17,591 nucleotides of DNA from Thermoleophilia bacterium (GTDB lineage Bacteria; Actinomycetota; Thermoleophilia; Gaiellales; SKUG01), in NCBI GenBank assembly GCA_025964455.1, contig JAOPYU010000303.1, forward strand, positions 1 to 17,591. Reading direction: 5' to 3'. The translations under genes and the position numbers were made by a program. Shown piece by piece: positions 12,984 through 17,591 of the stretch (position 1 is its first letter; every line of letters starts with the position of its first letter). Under the pieces are notes generated by a model. The model had not been told where the DNA came from. It ran no database searches and saw only the letters and a program-made list of their open reading frames with translations.

Positions 12984-13505
12984 TCAGACGTCGCCTGTTT
13001 CCTTGCCGAACGCGCTCTGCAGCGGCTTGTTCAGCCACACGTGGGAGGCGAACTCCTCGCCCGCGGTGCCGCCGTGCGTGTGCCAGGTGCCGGCGCCGAG
13101 GTCCGGCGGCGGGCCCAGGGTGCGCTGGTTGTGGCTGAGCATGACGCCCACCAGCCGATTGTTCTCGAACATGAGCGTCGCAGGCTTGTCGAGGTCGTAG
13201 CCGTTGCGCGTCTTGAAGATGCTGTCGTTGATCCAGTGATCGGGCGCGGAGGGATTGGGGTGGTACCCGGCGGCGCGCGCCTGCTCCGGAGTCTGGAGGT
13301 TGCGGGTCGCGAACTTGAGGCGCTCGATCGTGCGCTCGGCGAGGGCCGCGTTGCGCACGCTGCCGTCGTTGACGTTGGTCTGGGCCGGGTTCTGGCCGGG
13401 GCTGGCGATGTAGGGCGATGCCTGGCTCACCGGTGATTGGTACACCGGTGTCCCTGCTGCGCCTCCGCCGCCCGTCTGGGCGCCCACGTTCGAGCAACCG
13501 CACAT
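12984..13505 (-). CDS. Small protein with N-terminal MCGCS tag and WHTH motif
   Basis: The product is 173 residues. It starts MCGCS with no hydrophobic signal, followed by a Gly/Pro/Gln/Ser-rich linker (about 5-50). The folded part (about 55-170) contains TPEQARAAGYHP (72-83), PDHWIND (88-94), a strand pair with MFENNRLVGVML (112-123) and WHTHGG (141-146). This resembles a family of uncharacterised, often exported proteins with a conserved HW and a late W-H-x-H motif, which suggests metal binding; that is inference. AAGGGACGGG lies about 10-15 bases before ATG 13505. A TTGACC box upstream suggests its own promoter. The hydrolase gene two positions upstream has a similar Cys tag (MDCSC). Confidence 0.75.
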   Translation of the reverse strand: MCGCSNVGAQTGGGGAAGTPVYQSPVSQASPYIASPGQNPAQTNVNDGSVRNAALAERTIERLKFATRNLQTPEQARAAGYHPNPSAPDHWINDSIFKTRNGYDLDKPATLMFENNRLVGVMLSHNQRTLGPPPDLGAGTWHTHGGTAGEEFASHVWLNKPLQSAFGKETGDV

Positions 13506-13547
13506 TGAAATGACCCGTCCCTTGGCCGTTCGTATCCGTCCGCCTCC

Positions 13548-13576
13548 ATGGTGCGCCACGATCGCCGTTCGGTCAA
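13548..13576 (-). promoter_or_regulatory. Candidate promoter of the MCGCS protein gene
   Basis: On the minus strand TTGACC (13576-13571) matches the -35 consensus at five of six positions. After 17 bases comes CACCAT (13553-13548), which matches the -10 at only three. Transcription would start near 13541, giving a leader of about 36 bases that contains the ribosome binding site. Confidence 0.35.
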
Positions 13577-13593
13577 CGCCACGATCCGTGGCG
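13577..13593 (-). terminator. Hairpin after the FMN oxidoreductase gene
   Basis: CGCCACG and CGTGGCG form a perfect 7-bp stem with a 3-base loop, starting 12 bases after the oxidoreductase stop. It is well placed as a terminator or 3' stabiliser. No U-run follows; instead it abuts the candidate -35 box of the next gene. Confidence 0.45.
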
Positions 13594-13605
13594 AATCGGT
13601 GGCCG

Positions 13606-14373
13606 TCAGGCGTCGCCGATGAGCTCGGCAAGCGGAGGTGTGCCGAACCGCTCGCCCTCGTACCAGCGCTCGACGGCGGTGCCCCACGGCGGGATCCCGC
13701 CCCGACCCTTGAGGATCGCCGCCATGTGCATGAGGTTCCACGCCATGAGCGACACGTTGCGGTGCGTGAAGGGGTTGTCGTAGCCGGTGCGGCTGCCGTC
13801 GTCGTCCTCGTCGCCGAAGCTTTTGCCGGGCCCGATCTCCCCGATCCAGCCGGCATCGCCGTTGGGCGGGACCGTGAAGCCCAGGTGGGTGAGCGAGTAG
13901 CAGAGGTTCATCGAGGCGTGCTTGACCCCGTCCTCGTTGCCGGTGACGATCCAGCCGCCGACCTTGCCGTAGTAGCCGAACTGGCCGCGGTCGTTGTAGT
14001 CGCCGCTCGAGGAGTAGAGCCGCTCGACGACCCGGGTGCAGACGCTCGACTTCTCGCCGAGCCAGAGCGGCGTGCCGAGCACGAGGATGTCGGCCGCGCG
14101 GACCTGGTCGTAGATCGCGGGCCACTCGTCCTCGCTCCAGCCGGCCTCGGTCATGTCCGGCTTCATGCCCGTCGCGATCCGGTGGTCGATGGCGCGGATC
14201 TCGTCGACGTGGACGTCGTGGCTGCGCATCAGCTTGGCCACGGCGGTGATCAGGCGATCGGTGTGGCTCGTCGCGGGGCTGCGGTCGAGCGTGCAGTTGA
14301 TGAAGAGCGCGCGCAGGTCCGAGTAGCGGAGCTCGGCGGGCGGGGCGTCGGCGGGATTCGTGGCGTCGGTCAT
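13606..14373 (-). CDS. Flavodoxin-fold FMN-dependent NAD(P)H oxidoreductase
   Basis: The product is 255 residues. The phosphate-binding loop of a flavodoxin-like fold is at 25-39 (INCTLDRSPATSHTD), followed by the isoalloxazine-contacting TPLWLGEKSS (101-110) and TGNEDGVKH (144-152). GQFGYYGKVGG (130-140) and the C-terminal AWNLMHMA (211-218) are strongly conserved in this large family of NAD(P)H-dependent FMN reductases. These are cytoplasmic enzymes that reduce quinones, flavins or xenobiotics; the true substrate is unknown. I prefer ATG 14373 to an in-frame start at 14406, whose extra residues are Arg/Gly-rich and look non-coding. It lies 43 bases after the SGNH hydrolase gene, probably in the same transcript, and a hairpin follows its stop. 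Confidence 0.9.
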   Translation of the reverse strand: MTDATNPADAPPAELRYSDLRALFINCTLDRSPATSHTDRLITAVAKLMRSHDVHVDEIRAIDHRIATGMKPDMTEAGWSEDEWPAIYDQVRAADILVLGTPLWLGEKSSVCTRVVERLYSSSGDYNDRGQFGYYGKVGGWIVTGNEDGVKHASMNLCYSLTHLGFTVPPNGDAGWIGEIGPGKSFGDEDDDGSRTGYDNPFTHRNVSLMAWNLMHMAAILKGRGGIPPWGTAVERWYEGERFGTPPLAELIGDA

Positions 14374-14416
14374 GCCGCGTGTGTGTCCACGGCGGCGCCG
14401 GCCCAACCGCGCAGGA

Positions 14417-15034
14417 TCAGCGAGCCGCGTCGGCGAAGGCCCTGGCGCGGGCGCGGTAGCCGGTGGCGTTCGCGTGGACTCCGTCCGCGGCCATCCAGCC
14501 GGGGTTGGCCGTGACCATCCGCTGCCAGTCGACGAGCTCCATCACGTCGGGGTTGGCGGCCGCCGCTTCGCGGATGAGCGCGTTGGCGGCGTCGTAGTTG
14601 CCGGGGCGGGCGATCGTCGCCCACACCACCTTGCCGCCTCGTGCGCGAGCGTCCTTGATGGTCTCGGCCAGCGCGGCCTTGAGCTCGCCGACCTGGCCGG
14701 GCGAGTTGTTGGTGAAGAGCGCCATCTCGACGACGCGCGGCTTGTCCTTGGTCGCGCGGTAGCGGCGCATGCCCTCGTCGAGCTTGATGCCGCTCGTGGC
14801 GTCGACCTGCACGTCGGATCCCACGAGCTCCCTGGTGAAGTACGGCTTGGTCCCGACGCTGAGCGAATCGCCGATGAGCAGCACGCCATCACGAGCCTGG
14901 GTGGAAGCCGGGGACTTCGCTGCGGCGGCTGGATCCGCAGCGCCGGGGCGCGCGGCCGGCGTGGCAGGCGACGACGTCGCCTGGGCGAGCGCAGCGCTCG
15001 TCGGGGCAGCGCCAGCAGCACATGAACAATCCAT
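14417..15034 (-). CDS. OatA-like SGNH hydrolase with N-terminal MDCSC tag
   Basis: The product is 205 residues. Residues 1-48 are a Cys-tagged (MDCSC) Ala/Pro/Ser-rich region with no standard signal peptide. Residues 50-205 form a short SGNH domain: GDSLSVG (55-61, nucleophile S57), ALFTNN (105-110, where relatives have LGTNG), VVWATIARP (136-144), the VDW motif (168-170) and DGVHANATGY (184-193, D184 and H187). VDW plus DGVH is typical of the extracellular SGNH domain of OatA-like acyltransferases and related cell-wall esterases, so an O-acetyl or peptidoglycan substrate is plausible. Export would be expected, yet no signal is visible. GGGGGA lies six bases before ATG 15034. A small hairpin sits just upstream of that. 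Confidence 0.85.
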   Translation of the reverse strand: MDCSCAAGAAPTSAALAQATSSPATPAARPGAADPAAAAKSPASTQARDGVLLIGDSLSVGTKPYFTRELVGSDVQVDATSGIKLDEGMRRYRATKDKPRVVEMALFTNNSPGQVGELKAALAETIKDARARGGKVVWATIARPGNYDAANALIREAAAANPDVMELVDWQRMVTANPGWMAADGVHANATGYRARARAFADAAR

Positions 15035-15052
15035 GACGAGTCCCCCGGTCGA

Positions 15053-15068
15053 GGTCGGAATGCCGACC
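15053..15068. promoter_or_regulatory. Hairpin just upstream of the MDCSC hydrolase ribosome binding site
   Basis: GGTCGG-AATG-CCGACC is a perfect 6-bp stem with a tetraloop. On the minus strand it ends a few bases before the ribosome binding site of the hydrolase gene. It could modulate translation as RNA or bind a regulator as DNA. Confidence 0.4.
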
Positions 15069-15155
15069 ACGTCCAGCGTACCCCGGGACCCGAGATCCGG
15101 CGAGGCGCGGTCCGACCACACGCACCCTGCCCGACGCCGGCCCCGATTCCCGTTT

Positions 15156-15175
15156 CGTCCGCCTCGGGGCGGACG
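15156..15175. promoter_or_regulatory. Strong hairpin between divergent genes
   Basis: CGTCCGCC-TCGG-GGCGGACG has a perfect 8-bp stem with a tetraloop; one more T-A pair extends it by a base on each side (15155 and 15176). It sits in the 220-base gap between the MDCSC hydrolase (-) and YciI-family (+) genes, where neither transcript needs a terminator. An operator or a leader structure of the hydrolase mRNA is more likely. The rest of the gap (15035-15254) shows no gene. Confidence 0.45.
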
Positions 15176-15242
15176 ATGTCGACGCTCGGTCATGAAGTGC
15201 CTGCAGCTGGCGGTGTCGTCCCGACCGGCTCGCCGCGCGCGC

Positions 15243-15248
15243 TAGTCT
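15243..15248 (+). promoter_or_regulatory. -10 box giving a leaderless YciI-family transcript
   Basis: TAGTCT fits the TANNNT -10 pattern and ends six bases before ATG 15255, so transcription would begin at the start codon. The -35 at 15221-15226 (CCGACC, 16-base spacer) keeps only the GAC core. There is no ribosome binding site before ATG 15255, which agrees with leaderless translation. Confidence 0.55.
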
Positions 15249-15254
15249 CGTGGC

Positions 15255-15530
15255 ATGCCTACCTTCATCCGTGAGATCGCGATGGACCCCGATGACGAGC
15301 AGCGCCTGGCCGTGCGCCCGTCGCACCGCGAACACGTTGCGGAGCTGTTCGAGCGGGGTGACATCCGCATGAGCGGGCCGCTCGCGGACCAGACCGGCGC
15401 GGTCATCGTGTATCGCGCCGCCGACCTGGACGCCGCGCAGGCGCTCGTCGACGCCGATCCCTATGTCATCGCAGGCGTGGTGCGCGAGGTCTCGCTCCGG
15501 GAGTGGACGGTCGTCGTCCCGGCGGAGTGA
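15255..15530 (+). CDS. YciI-family (YCII-related domain) protein
   Basis: The product is 91 residues, a single YCII domain of normal length. RPSHREHVAELFERGDIRMSGPL (21-43) carries the family His (H24) and the following SGPL strand. ADPYVIAGVVREVSLREW (67-84) is the typical C-terminal part, in which DPY is conserved. The fold is ferredoxin-like and usually dimeric. Some relatives have weak hydrolase or dehalogenase activity, but most have no known substrate. It starts at ATG 15255 directly downstream of a -10 box and is probably leaderless. The next gene starts inside its stop codon (GTGA), so the two proteins are made together. Confidence 0.88.
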   Translation: MPTFIREIAMDPDDEQRLAVRPSHREHVAELFERGDIRMSGPLADQTGAVIVYRAADLDAAQALVDADPYVIAGVVREVSLREWTVVVPAE

Positions 15531-16666
15531 CGGAAGCCGGGGCAGCCGACGGCTTCGACGTGGTCGAGGTCCTGACCCGCGCCGACGCGGCGCGCGATGC
15601 GTTCTGCGCTCGCATGGCCCAGCTCGGCGAAGCGCGTGAACGCACGCTCGACGCACAGCTGGTGAGCGACGTGCTGCGCGCAGACGGGCGCGTGGGTGAC
15701 ACGCTCGAGACGCGCCGCGCCTTGGTCGAGCTGTGTGCGCTGCTGCGGGCGATCGATGCGACCGAGCGCGGCAGGATCGAGCTGGCGGAGCTGCGACGCG
15801 GCCTCGAGCTCCACGCAGGACGGACCGGTCGCTTCGCCGAGTTCCACGACGCGCGGGTGCTGCTTCGCACGCTCGGCGAGCTGCTCGACCACCCGTCAGT
15901 TGCCGACGGAGGCGACGCGCCCGGCGTGCGCGCGCAGCTGGCGTTGCTCCACCGCGAGCTGCGTGCGTGGGCGATCGAGCAACTGACTGGATCCGCCGAC
16001 GGACACGTCGGCCATGCGCGGTCGGGCGAGCGTGCCGCGCCCGCCTCGGCGGAACTGCTGGACCCCCGCGCGCCCTGGCGCGTTCGCGACCGGGCTGCCC
16101 GCGTCGCCAACGACGGCCTCGTGCACGAACTGCTCCAGGGCGCGCAGGGCCATCCCGTGACCGGCCTGCTCGGCGCGGCGTGGATCCGTGGGTGGTCGGC
16201 CGTGCCGATCGCCGGAGAGCAGCTCGGCGAGGTGGCTGGCTCGCTCGATCGCCTCGCGGCTGCGCTCGAGCACCTCGATCCTCGCCCGATGACACTCGTG
16301 CAGGTCGACCGCCTCCGCTCGCCGCGCTGGACGCTCGAGGGCGCACGCATCCGCGTCGGCGACCACCTGCGCGATTCGTGGGCGCTGCCGGCGACAGGGG
16401 CTGGGCTCGAGTTGGCGGCAGGTGAGCGGCGCGGCTGGTCCATCCTCACGACCGACCAGCTCGCGTTCGCGGTCGTCGAGGGCGCGGGACACCACGCGCT
16501 GCTCGGTCCGCGCGGGTTCGTCGAGGTCGCGCTCGGCGTCGGGGTGCTCGACGCGATGGCGGAGTTTCGCGAGCACGTCGAGTCGCTCGCGGTGGACGGG
16601 GAACCGCCCGAGGACCTGCTCGAGGTGGCGACGAGCTTCGGCCGCTACCGCCGCCGATCGCGCTAG
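15527..16666 (+). CDS. Unrecognised 379-residue soluble protein coupled to YciI
   Basis: I do not recognise this protein. It starts at GTG 15527, overlapping the YciI-family stop (GTGA), with GGAG just before. There is no signal peptide or membrane helix, so it is probably cytoplasmic. The N-terminal two thirds is mostly helical and rich in Arg, Leu, Ala and Glu (for example ELAELRRGLELHAGRTGRFAEFHDARVLLRTLGELL, at most a helical-bundle look). The last third looks alpha/beta: SPRWTLEGARIRVGDHLRDSW, then GWSILTTDQLAFAVVEGAGHHALLGPRGFVEVALG. Cys is scarce and no catalytic motif stands out. Codon use matches its neighbours. It ends one base before the convergent AEC permease gene's stop. Coupling to the YciI protein suggests a joint function or complex. 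Confidence 0.75.
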   Translation: MTEAGAADGFDVVEVLTRADAARDAFCARMAQLGEARERTLDAQLVSDVLRADGRVGDTLETRRALVELCALLRAIDATERGRIELAELRRGLELHAGRTGRFAEFHDARVLLRTLGELLDHPSVADGGDAPGVRAQLALLHRELRAWAIEQLTGSADGHVGHARSGERAAPASAELLDPRAPWRVRDRAARVANDGLVHELLQGAQGHPVTGLLGAAWIRGWSAVPIAGEQLGEVAGSLDRLAAALEHLDPRPMTLVQVDRLRSPRWTLEGARIRVGDHLRDSWALPATGAGLELAAGERRGWSILTTDQLAFAVVEGAGHHALLGPRGFVEVALGVGVLDAMAEFREHVESLAVDGEPPEDLLEVATSFGRYRRRSR

Positions 16667-16667
16667 G

Positions 16668-17579
16668 TCAGGCCGCGACCACGAGGGTCGCGCCGATCAC
16701 GAGCACGCTCGAGACCACGATGCCGAGTCGCAGTACACCGGCGTCCAGGCCCGTGACGCGGGCGACGATGAGCGCATGGAAGGCCGTGGGCATCGCCGCG
16801 ATGAGCAGCAGCGCGCCGGGCACCTCCACCCCCGCGAGGGCGGCCACCCCGAGCACGAGCAGGGGTGCGAGCGCGACCCGCACCAGCACGGCGCCGGTGG
16901 TCGCGACGACCTCGCGTCGGTCGTGGCTGAACCCCTCCAGCGGCAGCGAGAGGCCCAGCAGCAGGAAGCCGACCGGGCCGACCACATGCCCGACCAGCGA
17001 CCCGAGCCACCTGAGCTCGACGGGGTCCCGGACGAGCGTCAGTCGCAGCAGGACGAGGACGACCATCGTCCACAGGGGCGGGCTCATGAGCGCGTCACGC
17101 AGCGCGGACCGACCCGACGAGGCCTCGGCGGTGCCGGGATCTGCGTACCGCCGGGCGATGAGCACGCCGACCACGATGGCCGGGATCAGGAGGCTCACCT
17201 GGTCGTAGAGCACCGCGAGCCGCAGGCCGTCGTGGCCGTAGGCCAGGTTGGCGAGCGGGAAGCCCAGGAAGCCGGTGTTGGGGAACGCGCCGACGAGCCA
17301 GGTCGCGCCCCGGTGCGACGGCGAGATCGTGGAGATGCGAGCCCAGGCGCCCGCGGCGAGCACCGTCAGCCACCAGGCGACGACGCCGACCGCGACGACC
17401 TCGATGACGGAGCGGTCCAGCTCGAGCGACAACACCGCGTAGGTCGCCGCGATCGGGATCAGCGCCACGTAGTTGGCGGTCCACAGCCGCGCGCGCAGCG
17501 TGTCGGCGCCACCCGGGCGTCGCTGCAGCTGGACGCCGACCGCGGCGCACGCCGCGAACAGCAGGAGCTGAAGCGTCAT
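16668..17579 (-). CDS. AEC-family (auxin efflux carrier) permease
   Basis: The product is 303 residues, close to the usual length of the family, with about ten predicted membrane helices in two halves. AFPNTGFLGFPLA (98-110) is the signature of AEC transporters, with the conserved Asn at 101. LMSPPLW near the middle and a Pro-containing helix (AAMPTAFHALIVA) in the second half also fit. Bacterial members export or import small organic acids such as malate or malonate; the substrate here is unknown. ATG 17579 gives a sensible first helix. The frame remains open to the window end at 17591, so a start slightly upstream cannot be excluded. It is convergent with the unrecognised 379-residue gene, with one base between stops. 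Confidence 0.9.
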   Translation of the reverse strand: MTLQLLLFAACAAVGVQLQRRPGGADTLRARLWTANYVALIPIAATYAVLSLELDRSVIEVVAVGVVAWWLTVLAAGAWARISTISPSHRGATWLVGAFPNTGFLGFPLANLAYGHDGLRLAVLYDQVSLLIPAIVVGVLIARRYADPGTAEASSGRSALRDALMSPPLWTMVVLVLLRLTLVRDPVELRWLGSLVGHVVGPVGFLLLGLSLPLEGFSHDRREVVATTGAVLVRVALAPLLVLGVAALAGVEVPGALLLIAAMPTAFHALIVARVTGLDAGVLRLGIVVSSVLVIGATLVVAA

Positions 17580-17591
17580 GGGCGCATCGTA

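Noticed and set aside
13442..13451. ACACCGGTGT palindrome
   Set aside because: It lies inside the linker coding sequence of the MCGCS protein next to a similar CACCGGTG and is explained by repeated Thr/Ser-Pro-Val codons.
1..17591. CRISPR arrays, tRNA or rRNA genes, insertion sequences, phage or defence genes
   Set aside because: I looked on both strands and saw no regular spacer repeats, tRNA-like cloverleaf ends, transposase motifs or recognisable defence proteins.

Overview
The window is about 70% G+C and densely coding, with several GTG starts, genes overlapping by 1-11 bases, and two genes that look leaderless. This points to a high-GC actinomycete-type chromosome. A Thermoleophilia/Solirubrobacterales-like lineage is my guess from the protein flavour, and it is unproven. 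I see 18 protein genes. I see no tRNA, rRNA, CRISPR array, transposase, phage gene or clear sign of recent transfer. No gene-free stretch exceeds 300 bases.

Layout. 1-2354 (+): two secreted proteins of unknown function in tandem. 2371-4586 (-): a three-gene unit encoding a double cyclic-nucleotide-binding-domain protein, a membrane-anchored SGNH/GDSL hydrolase and a hotdog acyl-CoA thioesterase. Upstream of it, 4654-4709 holds three tight inverted repeats. 4711-6145 (-): a compact operon of SRPBCC protein, DUF3253 fusion protein and four-helix membrane protein, driven by a good-looking leaderless promoter. Divergent from it at 6228-7691 (+) is a YbjT-type NAD(P)-binding SDR with a C-terminal DUF2867 region. 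7785-9485 (-): a DEAD-box RNA helicase fused to a cold-shock domain, with a hairpin-rich upstream region. 9744-11522 (+): a highly acidic two-domain protein whose N-terminus looks like a degenerate PD-(D/E)XK nuclease fold. It converges on an orphan six-helix membrane histidine kinase (11527-12846, -) whose promoter region is packed with palindromes.

12984-15034 (-): an OatA-like SGNH hydrolase, an FMN-binding oxidoreductase and a small WHTH-motif protein. The first and third begin with unusual Cys-rich tags (MDCSC and MCGCS). 15255-16666 (+): a leaderless YciI-family protein translationally coupled to a 379-residue protein I do not recognise. 16668-17579 (-): an AEC-family (auxin efflux carrier) permease at the window edge.

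Taken together this looks like housekeeping and stress/envelope chromosome rather than a genomic island. The parts most likely to be new are the non-coding structures: the helicase leader, the kinase control region and the hairpin cluster at 4654-4709. On the protein side they are the helicase-cold-shock fusion, the acidic pseudo-nuclease-like protein and the paired Cys-tagged proteins. I did not find a clear multi-gene defence or biosynthetic system. All functional statements come from reading motifs by eye; no database search was run.
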